The position numbers were made by a program, and so were the translations under genes. A DNA stretch of 64,000 nt from Blastomussa wellsi (lineage: Eukaryota; Cnidaria; Anthozoa; Scleractinia; Plerogyridae), in contig OX393569.1 of the NCBI GenBank assembly GCA_947652115.1, positions 1,141,315 to 1,205,314 of the forward strand, written 5' to 3'. Shown here in pieces: positions 12,954-24,763 of the stretch; positions within the stretch are counted from its first letter, which is position 1, and each line of letters begins with the position of its first letter. The notes below the pieces were generated by a model. That model saw only the letters and a list, made by a program, of their open reading frames with translations. It was not told the DNA's origin and ran no database searches.

Positions 12954-15900
12954 ATGTTCCCAGTCCACGTCGCCATCTTGTGGCTAAGTACATGGTTTGC
13001 TGTGTCAAGCCAAACAAATCCAAAAGGTAAAAGAGTTTCAGTTAAATGAGCTGTCATGCCGATATTTTGGGTCGCTTTTTGCCGTTAAAGTGTTGGAAAA
13101 CCTCAACATTCTAGTGTCCAAGGAAGATGGAAGAAGGAGTATTTTTAAGGATATAGAAAAGATTGAGACAGATTACAAACGACGAATGGTGCTGAAATAG
13201 TTAGTCTAAATTTTCACATTCTTGTATCTGTGTATTTGGCACAACTACTCAAAACAGTCTAGCTGAGTTCGTATTGTTCATACGAATGTCCGTGCATGGA
13301 AAGGATTATGAAATGCGTACCGTACCAAGATTTTTTAAAAAACCTGACGTTAACAAGAGTGGAATTTGGGCAATAGGTCATCCCAATCCTTGCAAGCCTT
13401 ACCGGCTTGCTTTATTGTCATTTTTTAATTGTTTTCATTTGCAGGCGTTGTTGGCGTTCTAACTGGTGACGATAACCTCACGGTTTTTGCAGACGGCCGT
13501 CTTCTCGGTTATAACAACGGTTCATGGGCAGCCGCAAGATGGTTTTCATTTCCAAGCAAAACGAAAGTCATTGCCGTGTCAGTTAATAACAATAGACAGG
13601 GCTATGGTGGATTTCTTGGAGTATTCAGTAACGGAGTGGTCACAGACAGCAGCTGGAAATGCAAGGAGACCTACAATCCAGAAAGTGGGTGGAAGGACAC
13701 AAATTTCACAGACAAAGCTTGGCCACATGCAAATATTAGATACAATAACACTGGTTCGTATGGAGTGATAGGAATTCCACCAAATATTAGATGGATTAGC
13801 TCAGACCATCACAAGGCCGTCAGATTCATCTGCAGACGGGGCTTTAGTAAGGAGGAAAGAGCTAGTAAAAAAAGTAAGTATCACTTCCATTACTTCGTGG
13901 AAGCCACTTCCGTCCATGCCAACTTTGCGGCCTGTTTCTTCTTCAGTCTTTTCATAAAAAGGTGCAGCTTGATTCCTTGAGCTTCAATACAGGCTTTTAA
14001 GCAAAGAAAAAGGCTGTGTTTACATGCTTAAGGTGATTTCCTGGCAAAAGAAGCCGTCATAGATTTCCGTTGAAACTTGGAACGTAATAAAAACGTAATA
14101 AAAATTGGGGGTCACCGTGCTCGTTTCCACGTGACAGTGCTGACGAATATGGCTATTTACGCTTCTCTGGGCATAACCCAAAACGAGACAACTAAGCTCC
14201 ATATTTTCCTTAAAGTTTGCAGCATCCCACAACATTTGGCTTGGCTCTATTGTTTATTCACCAATGTACCAAAACAATGTCTTTGAACAACTTTGTTTTT
14301 GCGTTACGCTCCAATTCACAAAATAGACTTATTTTTGATATGCGCTGTTCGGCCCTTTATAGCTGAATCCGTGCAATCTAGTTCAATTTCAAAAAAAAAA
14401 AAATGGCCATAGATTTCTGACAAGTTTTTTTTCTTATTGAAAGAAAACATTATTATTATTAAAATCATGAAATAAAAAATGGGGGTTACTGTACTCGTTA
14501 TCGCGATAGAGCTGCAGAATGTGCGCACGAACTGCTTTTTTCCGATTTTTGAGCGAAGACTGGGGCGAGTTTTCTAACTGCCATGCGGTTTTAAGGCCCT
14601 TGAAAGGTGGAAGACAGCATCGAAGAAAATTCCATCGAAATACGGCAATTAGTGCGTTATATGATAGAGTGGGAGCTTCAATGCCAATGTAGTGGCTCTT
14701 TACAAGTTTAACAGCCATCCTCGGTAAGTCGAACTCAACAACTGACACTACTACTTTGCACGTTTTACATATTTTGAAACATTAAGGCTCATCTTTGCCA
14801 GAAAACGTGCCTACCAACATTTTCATTAACTTTTACTCTTCGATCGACCCCATTTAATGATCTTTCTGCAGAAACTCCTTTTTTATGGCCGCCATTTTGT
14901 TTTGCGCAGTGAGAGATGCGCAGTGCAAAACCAATGAATCACCTTAAAATACAATTCGCACGCACTGCAATAAATGTGCATGGAATGGTATATTTTTCTA
15001 AATCAGAGCGTCGATGACGTCAAATAGTTTTGAGGAAATGAAAACCCCCAAGAATCGCACTAAATACGTTCAGTTGTAAGAATTAAAACGTTCTCTGGTG
15101 TAAAATTTGGCTTAAAATAAGCTTTCAGCTGCCAACCAACAGCATGAATGATAAAAATGGCGTGAAAAAATGAATATATATAGGTAAAAAGGTGCGAAAA
15201 AATTACAGAATAAAAACTGCGATATGCATAGAAGTAATTTTTTCACAATTACTGTATATATATTCATTCATTAGCGCCATTTTCGTCATTTTGTTAAAGG
15301 CTGTCGGTTGGCAACGGAAAGCTTACTTTAAACCCAATTTTTAACAAGAGACCCCCCCCCCCCCCCTTCTCCCCCCAATTTGGGCAAGGCAACTTGGGAG
15401 AATTTTTTTGGGCAAATGGTTCACCGCCTTCTCTGATTACGAAATTAAGTTATGTACAATCAATTGTTACCAATTATTATTTATAGCTCTGATATCCATC
15501 CTTGGAAACGAGGTAACCCACATTATCAGGCTTTATCTTGATGGAGTTTACACGGCGCAAGCAGTGGACAGCCTGGTGCCTTTGAGCGATCAGCACGAAC
15601 TGCAAGCTGTACAGGTCGAAGACAGTTCTGCTCTCGATGTATTCTTTCTGGCTTCGTCTAGCAATGGCGGCAGAACCGACGAATGGTGGAGATGTACAAA
15701 CGTTTACAACGAGGGCTGGTTTCTTTCCAGTTATGACGACTCCTCATGGCCAGGAGTTTTTGTTCTTAACAATAATACTAAGTTTTACTTTATAGCATCG
15801 GATGCAAAGTGGATCGGATATGTAACCGAAAGTAACAAAATCTACTGTCGGCGAAATATAACTAAAGGTATATTCACCAGACACACCAGACCCGATATAA

Positions 15901-18900
15901 TCAGTGAAATAGAGCAAGTGAATTAAACACTTAAGAGCCCAAACGTGGCTTAAGCTTTCTACTCTAAAAAGATAACAGCTAAGTCACTTTTCTAATGTTT
16001 TGACACTGAATAATTTAGTGTAAGAGCTTATAAGACCTATAAAACTAAAGAACACAATATCACAAAGGAAACGTTGCAATTGCATGCATAAGCTAAAAAG
16101 TTAAAATCATATCCAGAGGCGGCGTAATATACAACAAAAAGCAGCTTGTCCACACAAAGGCATACAACCAAATCCTCGATCTGATGCAAAAAAAATTTGC
16201 GGAGGAATTGAAAATACTTCACCAAAACAATCTGTTTTTATGCCTTAGATCCTGTCATCCATATTATTCCCCACCATACACCAACTGTAGGTCATCAAAC
16301 AGCCACCGCGCATACAACAGTACCAAATGGTTCTACAGCAACATTACAGAATGTTACCAAGCCGCCCGGAGCTCCCGGTACTGATAAACCTGGCGGCATG
16401 GATACGAATAGGCCATCAACGTTACTGATTGTGGTGATAGCTGTTGGTGGTGGTGTGACAGCTATGATCATTGGACTAACTGTTCCTTGCTACATTTGGA
16501 GGAAACGAAGAAAAAGAAGGTTTGCATTGATATTTATCTTGTGTAAAATATTTATATATTTATTGTTGGCAAAGGCAGCCTAATTCCATGCACTATCTCT
16601 TTAAATTAGCTGTAAGTAGTAGGTTTTGCCTTTCTTGTTATACAAGCACATTGTCTCGCTTAGAGGTGTAAATTTAAGATTTTAAAATTCCCCCACAGTC
16701 ATATCACCAAAAAATCCCTAGTCTTAAGAGGATTTAAGTCATCCAAAGCTAGGATTGATTCAATGAGCGCTGATATTTCAGGAAAAATTACAACCATCAG
16801 TTTGAACGGAAAAATCCAACGAATGATGAGTGGGAAATAAAAAGCGATGACGTCACTATATGTGAGGAGCTTGGTCATGGCGCCTTTGGTAAAGTGTGCA
16901 AAGGAATCATGGAAGACCCTTCGTGTATGACACATGGTTCGTCTGTTTATAAAATATCGAAGAAGATAGCAAAATCGACTATCACTGTGGCGGTGAAGAT
17001 GCTAAAAGGTAAGTACTATGATAGATTATTAAACTTCTTTATAAATTTCCATGGAATATTTTCAATATTTATAATATGGTTCTAATTTTGTTATGATTTT
17101 TAAAGAGAGCTGCCTTCAAAAGATGCTACCTTCGACTGAAATAGGTAAAATTGGTACGCTGACCATGTCATTACAAGTTTTTTTTATGTTTAAACCTTAC
17201 AGAGAATGCCACTCCTGATCAGAGGAGCGATTTTTTAGATGAGATTAATCTGATGAAAGCTGTCGGTTCACACAAGAACATCGTCAGTTTGATTGGCTGT
17301 TGTATCAAGTCCTCGCCAAATTTCCTTGTTGTAGAGTTTGCGTCGAAAGGTGACTTGCTCTCTTATCTAAGAGAGCGAAGAAAAAAGGTAAAAGCTAGTT
17401 GAAGTATATACACTGAATCCAGATAACAAGAATAATTTTCTATCGAAAATTTGTTGTCTAGCATTGCATGCATGTTCAGTGCTCACATGCATGAAAGATG
17501 TTTCATATGATAATTATATATAAACACATGCTCGGATCCAGATTTCTCTTAGCAGGGTGTGGACCACTTATTTTCTAAGTAATTACGTAAGTGATGGGTG
17601 ACGTAAGCAGGATACTTATTATATTAGAAAGCCTCAGGCCATCTCAGGGAGGGGGGCGTACCCCCTGCACCTTCCCCCTAGATCCTCCACTGGCATAAAG
17701 TACGCTGATTGAATAACCTTTGACCCATAGAAAGCATACATAAACCATAAACAATGACACCCAAGCGTTAACTGACAAATCGTAAAAAATCGTCGTCTGT
17801 AACAGAATGAGCAGGTGCATGAATCATTCTCTTAAAACTCTCAAAGAAAGAAAATCTTAATTATCAATAAGTTTAATCGTATCAAACTTTGCCTATTGTT
17901 TTGGTTAGGATTTTTTGAGACAATGAAGCTTTTGTTGTCTGTCCCTAGGGATTTTTCTGCCCTGTGTCGCCAAATTGCAATCGGCTTAAGTCGGATCCAA
18001 TCGGCAAATTGTCGGTGATGACATTTTTGTTCCCAGTGGTAGTCTGCTTGGGAAAACAGCCAGACCATCAGGGGGGAGGGGAGTTAGTAATTGTCACGAG
18101 TACGCCAAACGCTTGAGTAAAACTGTTGTCATACCTCGCGTGGACAGGTCTGACAGGTTAACGTTTTTCGGCCTAATTAGACTTCATTGCAATTTGATTT
18201 TTTTTTCTTCGGAAGGAAGTTAAGCCGTCAGTGAAAAATTCCTTAGAATCCAGCTTGTGTCATTCTCTGCATAAGTCTGTTGCTCACTAATGCTTTCACG
18301 AGCAAGCGGCCGGCAGGAGCTGCGTACCAATGCTGTCTACCCAGAATCCCGTTCGGTCTTGTCCCTTATCGTTCATAGTTTATGCTTTTCACGGGGTCAG
18401 TGTTTTCTTCAATAAGGCCGTGTATGTGAGTAAAATAATCTCGTAGAAATATTATGATAAATCTAAAGTAAACTAAACGCCAAATACTTTCGACATTCGC
18501 GTGAAAATCGCTTGTGACAATGATGACAGTTACCTCTTTCACAATAGATCCACTCAGTCCACAGATAGGGCATGTCATCGTTAATTCCGGAGTTTTGACT
18601 GATTTACATGCAATGGTATATGAGCTCATATACTATAGACCGTAGATATGGTTGGTGTACGCATCAGCTAGAAGAGCCCAAGAGCTCAAACATTGTAATT
18701 TTTGGTGTGTTTTGAAAACACAATTATTACACTCCCGCTTGTTGAATATGCATAGCGATAGTTTGCCAACTCATTCAACGCGCCTCGTTCGCCATCTATC
18801 TCATATTCAATGCACGCTCATGAAATAATTAAGTAAACGGTTATCAAATATGCTATTTTCACTATATTGCCTGCAGCATTATGAATTTGATATCAACGAC

Positions 18901-20692
18901 ATTGGTGAAGTGAACATCGCTTTCTCGAATAAGGACGACAGCTGCATTGACATAAGAACTAACAACGCGCAAGCCTTAAACGACGAAGAACAAACTGGAG
19001 AAGATTCTTTAACGCCGCAGGATATGATGTCCTTTTCCTGGCAAATAGCACAGGGAATGGTAAGTGAGATCGTTAATGATTCCCTTTGGTTATCAATAGA
19101 ACAAAGTGTCTTGATAAAGTTACTGTACAGTTTCTCAGAAATCCAGCCCTACGATCTAGATTTTCTTCGTAAGCCCGAACAATCTTTTGGAGTCTTGGAA
19201 GACTTGAAAGTTTTTTTCCAAGTGTTTGATATGTTATCGCTCAATCGTGATTCCCGTAGATTGCAACTATCTACATAGATATAACGATGTGCCTTGTCTT
19301 AGCAATATTTATCAGGAAAAGGTATCATCCATCGCGACCTCGCCGCCCGCAATGTCTTAGTCTGCGAAAGGAAGCTTGTCAAAGTCGCCGATTTTGGTTT
19401 GGCGCGCAGCACGCTGGGAGAAAATATGTATCATATGACAGGTCAACACAACAAACTTCCGGTAAAATGGATGTCACCTGAAGCCATAAATGAAGGTGTT
19501 TTCAACACGAAAAGTGACGTGTAAGTGAACTTTTGGTTTAGTGTCAATATCTCCTGCGTACGAGCAGTTGGCGATTAAAGGACTCCGTCAATCATAGCGT
19601 AATTTCCTTACATGGAGGCGTTTTCTTTTACCTTGGAAATCAAATTCAATCTCGAGCTTGCTCAACCAACAAAATGGAATAAAATTACGCCACAACTTTG
19701 CCCCGGCTTTGAGTTAAAGGTACATCACGGCCCAGATTTGTGATCTACAAACTGGCGCACTGCGTGGATTCTACATAGTCAATTTTATTTTACGTCAAAT
19801 TATTTTCATAATTATTTTTGCCTTGGTGCAGCTAACGTGGTCTTGGAAAATAGGAAAAACAACAGCAATCGAAACTTTCCCGCCCAATTTATGTCACTTC
19901 ATATTCTCTTAGACACATTAAAATGCTGATTTAGTACAAGCCATAGCTACAAAGCTGTGTTTCAAATGACACTTCACTGAGTTCAAAAGAATTCCTTAAA
20001 CGTTCATTGTATTTTCAATAGGTGGTCGTTTGGCGTCTTACTATGGGAGATTGCGACTCTTGGTAGGTTTTTTACTTTACTTTTCAGAAACGTGACGTTT
20101 GATTAAAAGCAATATTATTTGATTGAAAAGATTTTTATCGAAAGAGCATCGACGAAAGTCTAGCTTCAGTCGGCATGGAAGAAGCCATTTTACAAAAGGT
20201 AAAATGGTGCATAACACAGGTGATATAAAATTGGACGAATTTTTTTTAGGAGGTAACCCCTACCCAGGAATTAGGAACAGAGAACTAATGAGATTGCTAA
20301 GAAGAGGATACAGAATGGAAAAACCAGATACATGCTCAGAGGAGTTGTGAGTAACTTTTCTTTGGTAATGAAAGGGCAGGATATCATCCCGTTAAATAAT
20401 TTTTACTTGTGATGACAGGGACTAGGCTGGTATTTGACATATTTGGATGATCACGAGGTCTTTGTTTCTAAGGGATTTGTTCTGATTCGTTCTACAACAC
20501 AGTTATCAATTGATGACGCGTTGCTGGGAAGACAATCCTGATGCGCGGCCAACCTTCGCCGAGCTGTGTCAACATTTGGAGGACTGGATGCAAAGAGACA
20601 CTCCTTATTTGGACATGGACCAGGTGGATAAAGATCAACCGTACTATGATGCGTCTGCAGTATCAGCGTCCAGCGGATCTTCCTGCGAGTAA
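12954..20692 (+). CDS. Receptor tyrosine kinase B, complete (764 aa), tandem paralogue of RTK-A
   Basis: Exons: 12954-13026, 13445-13873, 15487-15867, 16249-16519, 16782-17008, 17203-17387, 18877-19059, 19303-19520, 20022-20062, 20250-20346, 20503-20692. They sum to 2295 nt (765 codons) in frame. Exon 1 starts at ATG 12954 with a hydrophobic signal peptide ([15 protein letters not shown]). Exons 2 and 3 are the same two lectin-like modules as in RTK-A. Exon 4 holds a Thr/Pro stalk, the TM helix and RKRR. Kinase motifs are [28 protein letters not shown] and SPE. Several kinase exons have exactly the length of their RTK-A counterparts (227, 185, 218, 41, 97 nt), showing descent by duplication. 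The 81-nt exon at 5733 in RTK-A has no counterpart here, and the tail is about 27 residues shorter. Likely a plasma-membrane signalling receptor; ligand unknown. Confidence 0.88.
17524..17695 (-). repeat. GGATC-type MITE, diverged copy in an RTK-B intron
   Basis: Lies in the intron after the 17203-17387 exon, where RTK-A has an extra exon. It begins near CTCGGATCCAG and ends CCCCCTAGATCCTCCACTGG, with the family core GTGATGGGTGACGTAAGCAG and CTCAGGGAGGGGGGCG. Reversed relative to the copies at 21469 and 46732. Confidence 0.5.
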
Positions 20693-22752
20693 CATGCCTC
20701 ACAGAGTTCTAACTCAAGAACACTATCGCAGATAAATAATCTTGTAATGTAAAACTAGTTAATCTGGCCGAATTTACAAGCTTTCAACCATGTTCCATAA
20801 AATTAACGTAAATAGAAATAAGAGTCTTCAAGAAAACATGTCTTAGCGGTTTCAGTAGCCTGGATGGCGTATGCAGCTTTGCTGATTTAAATTTATAGTA
20901 GTTTTACTCAGTGTCCCTCTCCAACCAGGTTTATAAATGGATACCAGTGAATCAAATGCAGGGAGTAACCCTTAGATATTCTATTATCGGCCATTCTGCA
21001 GAAGAATGTTCTTAAACATTATATGCTACCGAAACCGGAGAACAGCGCCGACACGATGTGCACTACAGTTTCGAATGGCACACTTAACCGAGTTTTACCT
21101 TGAAACATGTTCCGACATTTAGAACATGGATAAACTTAATTGGAGTCACCAAACACTGGACAGAAGAGCATTTATAAAGAATAATACAGTCATACTGGTA
21201 AAGTTCTCACCAATCCTCTTCCAACATGCAGCAATGTTAAATGACTTGAAAAATAAAAGTTGGAAGACTGTAGAGTCGTGAAAATCTTACACAATTGTTA
21301 TATAGGCCCGCTTCTACCTTCGCATGAGTCGAACCTAATATAAATCATAAAAACACTGGCTTTTGATCATTTACATTATGTTCGACTCACGATGACCTTA
21401 ACCGTCCTATTTTTTTGACGTTGTAATAATTATTGAGCGGTCCGATAAAGTCTTTAATAGCGAAATGTCAGGGGCGGATCTACGGGGAAGGTGCACGGGG
21501 TGCCCACCACCCCTCTTCCCTCCCCTGAGGTGACCTGCGACTTTCTAATATAACTAGTATTCTGATTATGTCACTCATTAACTACGCCATTCCTTAGTGG
21601 TACACCCCCTCGTAAGAAAATTCCTGGATCCGCCCCTGAAAGTTGTAATAGAATGTTACTCAATCTCACTGCTTTTCTTTTGATCATCACCAAGAACGTG
21701 GTCTCTGGCAAGTCCAGATTTTCGGAAAATGCGCATCATGTAGTGCTTTGGCTTGATTTTCAGCCTATCAGATTGAGCGAGCAATTCTTTTTCATTGCAG
21801 TTCCAAAATCGACCATTTTTCCAGCGCATAAGCGCTGAAGTCATCTGCAAAAGGACAGGAATTTGAGATCATGTCGACTTCTTTTACAATCTCGTGCAGA
21901 TCCAATCTGGTTTTAAAGTGAATTTCAGTAATTACTAATGGCTGATACGTGTGGGAGAAAGATTTCACAAAAAATCGGAGTTAACAGTTGGAATTTGAAC
22001 CTACGACCTTCCATTCATTTGTCGGATGCTCTAACCTCGTGCACTGAGTAACAGTAATAACCACTGAGTTGAGTACTTCTCAAGAAATTTTAAAGCGTTA
22101 TCTTTTCCGTTTATGATTATTTAATTTCCGGTAACAACTCAAATAACGTCAACTTGTCTCAAGATCAGGACAAGGTTCCCTTTAAGTTGACCATTTGTAA
22201 CATGCCTTGGTCGATTATGTACAACATCACAGCACGAAAATAGAGATTTACGTAATATTAAAGTTGGCCTAAATCTTCTAAACGTTGGTTATCCAACTTT
22301 ACGATATGAATTAACTCTGTTTAAGTTACTTAGTCTCTCTCTTTAGTCTCTTTACTCAAACTTTAATTATGAGTGTAAAGCTGTCATAAAGGTAACGTAA
22401 AGGTAGCATAAAGCAACTTAAAACAGGCGATTACGTCAGCTTTAAGTTGGCTTTAAACTGCAGTAACTTTCTTTTCATGCTGTGCACTATAGAGTCAAGA
22501 CTCTGGGATAAAGAGGCCTAGACACGATGAATGTTGAGTAAGCGTCAAACAAATCATTTTCGCCAAACTAACTTCATGCTTACCCATGAATGAAAAGCGG
22601 ATTTGACAGATCAAACTCAGATTATGAAAGAAATTAAAGTTGCGACTTAATGATTTGAAAAGCGGGCTATCTCCCACTAAGAAACTAAAGGTCTGAGGTA
22701 TCAAAGGAAAGTTAACATGCATCTTTATCGAATTCCGTTTATAATATTCTTC
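20693..22752. other. Intergenic region between RTK-B and the Polinton-like element
   Basis: No gene is supported. It holds a dispersed-repeat tail at ~20890-20985 that resembles the one 3' of RTK-A, a GGATC MITE (21469-21638), and a tRNA-like segment in reverse at ~21975-22050 (GAATTTGAACCTACGACCTTCC). It ends at the 5-bp target-site copy next to the element. Confidence 0.45.
21469..21638 (+). mobile_element. GGATC-type MITE (170 bp), well preserved
   Basis: Ends are CAGGGGCGGATC and GGATCCGCCCCTG, near-perfect inverted repeats. The interior is C/G-tract rich, followed by CGACTTTCTAATATAACTA and CATTCCTTAGTGGT. It is closely matched by 46732-46898, and diverged or partial copies lie at 9720, 17524, 50067 and possibly 45609. 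There is no coding capacity. Confidence 0.65.
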
Positions 22753-22757
22753 ACGTC
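22753..22757. repeat. Target-site duplication, left copy (ACGTC)
   Basis: ACGTC directly precedes the terminal inverted repeat and recurs directly after the right terminus at 37847-37851. This marks the exact insertion boundaries. Polintons usually make 6-bp duplications (established knowledge); here only 5 bp match. Confidence 0.7.
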
Positions 22758-23057
22758 ACACACATAATACTGGGTGGTTCTAGCGCATGGATTTTTTTGG
22801 GTTTGAGTGGGGGATGACGTTGTGGTTTACGCATCCCGGCTCACCAGCTCGCCGGCTCGCCGGGATGCGTAAACCACAACGTCATCCCCCACTCAAACCC
22901 AAAAAAATCCATGCGCCCAGAACCACCCAGTATTATGTGTGTGGGAAGAGGAACAAGGTAAACATAAAGTAAAATAAGAGGAGGCGACATGCCTTCAAAA
23001 GGAAAACGGGGAACACAGCGCGGCCACAAAATCTTGGAGGCAACTTTCAAGGAAACA
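22758..23057 (+). repeat. Left terminal inverted repeat (300 bp) with a 185-bp hairpin
   Basis: Starts ACACACATAATACTGGGTGG. The outer part (22758-22942) folds back on itself: the arm GCGCATGGATTTTTTTGGG...GCATCCCGG is repeated inverted around a loop CTCACCAGCTCG. The inner part is identical to the right copy as far as GCGCGGCCA, then differs at a few bases, and ends at AACTTTCAAGGAAACA (23057). Confidence 0.9.
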
Positions 23058-23113
23058 TTGAAGCATTGGTGGGCACAATTTTTAATTGAATGCAAATTTA
23101 CAATAAATATATC

Positions 23114-23788
23114 ATGGTTGTGCTCACAATAACCGCGACAAAGAACCCGATCACTGTGTTTTTTGAAAAAACAATTCCAGAAGCGAAAAGTGTTTCATTG
23201 CTGTCATGCACGCTTCCAAATTCGTGGTATAATTTGAAAAATAAAGGGGAAATATTTTTGAAAAACAATGTCAACAAAATACTTTTAAAAATTGAATTAC
23301 CCCCAGGGCACTATTCAGCAAAAAATCTGAAGAAAAAAATAGATGAAAAGGTTGAAACAACAATTATAAAAATTCCGATTGAATTAAATTCACCTTTCGG
23401 ACAAATGGAAATAAATAAAGAAAAAATTCAAACTCTTGAATTCAATGAACATCTGACCAATTTACTAGGGCTTCCAAAGTCAAGTTTTGATTTTCCAAAT
23501 ATTATTGTCAAGAAGTTTGCTTCTCCAGACAAATATTTTGTTTACTGTGATTTGGTTGACTCTGAAAGCAACATGGAAAATGGGAAACGGTCAAAGTTGA
23601 TTTCAATTTTTGATATAAAGGGGGGTCCTTTTGAAAACATTTATTATAAAAATGATGCTATTTTCAGACAACGTGAAGCAAGCACTGGACAACATGTAAA
23701 CAGTGTCACGCTTGAGGTTAAAGATGAAAATGGAAAATTGTTCGATTTCCGCGGGGAAAAAATAAATTTTGTTTTGCGGATCGATTAG
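23114..23788 (+). CDS. Candidate minor capsid (penton-like) protein, 224 aa
   Basis: Not firmly recognised. The protein starts with alternating hydrophobic strands (MVVLTITATKNPITVFFEKT) and ends in a strand-turn-strand pattern (DENGKLFDFRGEKINFVLRI). I associate that ending with single jelly-roll minor capsid proteins of Polinton-like viruses. Predicted content is mostly beta, with no TM segment. It is the first gene inside the left TIR. I prefer ATG 23114 to the in-frame ATG 23090, because the segment between them is A/T-rich leader-like sequence and homologous-looking content begins at MVVLT. A TTTTTAATTGAA motif lies ~30 bp upstream. The alternative is another virion structural protein. 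Length suits a penton-type subunit. Confidence 0.5.
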   Translation: MVVLTITATKNPITVFFEKTIPEAKSVSLLSCTLPNSWYNLKNKGEIFLKNNVNKILLKIELPPGHYSAKNLKKKIDEKVETTIIKIPIELNSPFGQMEINKEKIQTLEFNEHLTNLLGLPKSSFDFPNIIVKKFASPDKYFVYCDLVDSESNMENGKRSKLISIFDIKGGPFENIYYKNDAIFRQREASTGQHVNSVTLEVKDENGKLFDFRGEKINFVLRID

Positions 23789-23820
23789 TCACCGATTGTG
23801 ACAAGTTTTTTTTCTGGGGT

Positions 23821-23946
23821 TCACCCAGCTTCCGCTTCACGCATCGCCTCAACAACTTGTTTAGTTATCTGTCTGACATCTTTCTGCCAAACAGGTGTGG
23901 AAAATTCTTTCAGAATGACGAAAATCATGTGAAAAAGCGTGATCAT
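23821..23946 (-). CDS. Small 41-aa protein, hypothetical
   Basis: A short minus-strand frame fills the only long gap in the left half of the element. ATG at 23946, stop TGA at 23821. The N-terminal third is hydrophobic (MITLFHMIFVILKEF). The rest is amphipathic and charged (QKDVRQITKQVVEAMREAEAG), suggesting a short membrane-associated helix followed by a helix. Upstream sits a TATATA stretch and a TTTTTGAAAAACTCAATT block resembling the motif before other genes of the element. No homologue is known to me; the call rests on position, leader motif and composition. Confidence 0.4.
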   Translation of the reverse strand: MITLFHMIFVILKEFSTPVWQKDVRQITKQVVEAMREAEAG

Positions 23947-24020
23947 TTTTGTATATAAAGTCAACATCTAATTGAGTTTTTCAAAAATCAGAGAGAATTT
24001 TTTGTTTTTACCTTCAAAGT

Positions 24021-24677
24021 TCAGTTCAAATTTGCGCTGGACCCCGCCAGTTTTTTTCGAAACTCTTCTCGAATCTCTTTTTTTATCTTTTCAATATCCG
24101 GCTGGGGTGACTCGGACGGTTTTTTGACGAACTTTGAGCGCAAAGTCTCTTTAAGTTGCCGATATTTTTGAATTTCACTTGAAATTTTTTGGAATTCCGA
24201 GTCTGAAACACTGTTGTCATTCAGAGCTTTTGACACATAACTGTTTATCGTGTCATGTTTTGCAAGGGCAAGAGCATGAATTTTAGTATGTTTGTCGGCT
24301 TTTCTTTCAAGCTTTTTGTTCAAGACAGCCAGACCTGTGGAAGCAAAACCTGTAAGGCCCGCAATTGCCGCAATTGGAGCACCAATCACAATGCCGACCC
24401 CAGTGAGAGAAGTTGCAAAGGCTGTGGAAGACAGGCCGGCTGACAAAACCCCGAGACATGCTGCGGAATAGTGAATCACTTTCCGAGTTTTTTTGTATTT
24501 TTTCAAAACAAGCCTGTAATGTTCGGCCTGATCGGAAATTTCTTTTTCAATTTTGCTTATCGCAGTAAGCCGGAAATTCTCGGCATTTGTTGTTTCTGCA
24601 GAGAGGTTTGGATATAATCTGCTTTGTGTTTCAAAATCATCCGGAGGAGCGCTCGCCAAAACAGGTGATGAATACAT
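24021..24677 (-). CDS. 218-aa membrane-hairpin protein, function unknown
   Basis: The likely start is ATG 24677 (MYSSPVLASAP); the frame is open further upstream but runs into the divergent gene. An N-terminal helical region is followed by a hydrophobic, Gly/Ala/Thr-rich double segment (residues ~65-115, around SAACLGVLSAGLSSTAFATS), then a basic KKLERKADKHTK stretch and a charged helical C-terminus. Such a topology suits a virion or host-membrane protein. It is divergent from the 578-aa gene (starts 87 bp apart); the spacer contains TTTTCAATTGAAAA, which can serve both. I recall similar proteins in coral genomes, but know no function. Confidence 0.65.
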   Translation of the reverse strand: MYSSPVLASAPPDDFETQSRLYPNLSAETTNAENFRLTAISKIEKEISDQAEHYRLVLKKYKKTRKVIHYSAACLGVLSAGLSSTAFATSLTGVGIVIGAPIAAIAGLTGFASTGLAVLNKKLERKADKHTKIHALALAKHDTINSYVSKALNDNSVSDSEFQKISSEIQKYRQLKETLRSKFVKKPSESPQPDIEKIKKEIREEFRKKLAGSSANLN

Positions 24678-24763
24678 TTTGTATTGAACACAAAAATAAT
24701 GGAAAACGATTTTATTTTGTTCCGTGCAACTTTTCAATTGAAAAATAACAGGGAAAAAAGAAA

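Noticed and set aside
15408..15486. N-terminal extension of the second RTK-B ectodomain exon
   Set aside because: It begins inside a dispersed repeat also found at 61745, and the phase-correct acceptor is TTATAG at 15486.
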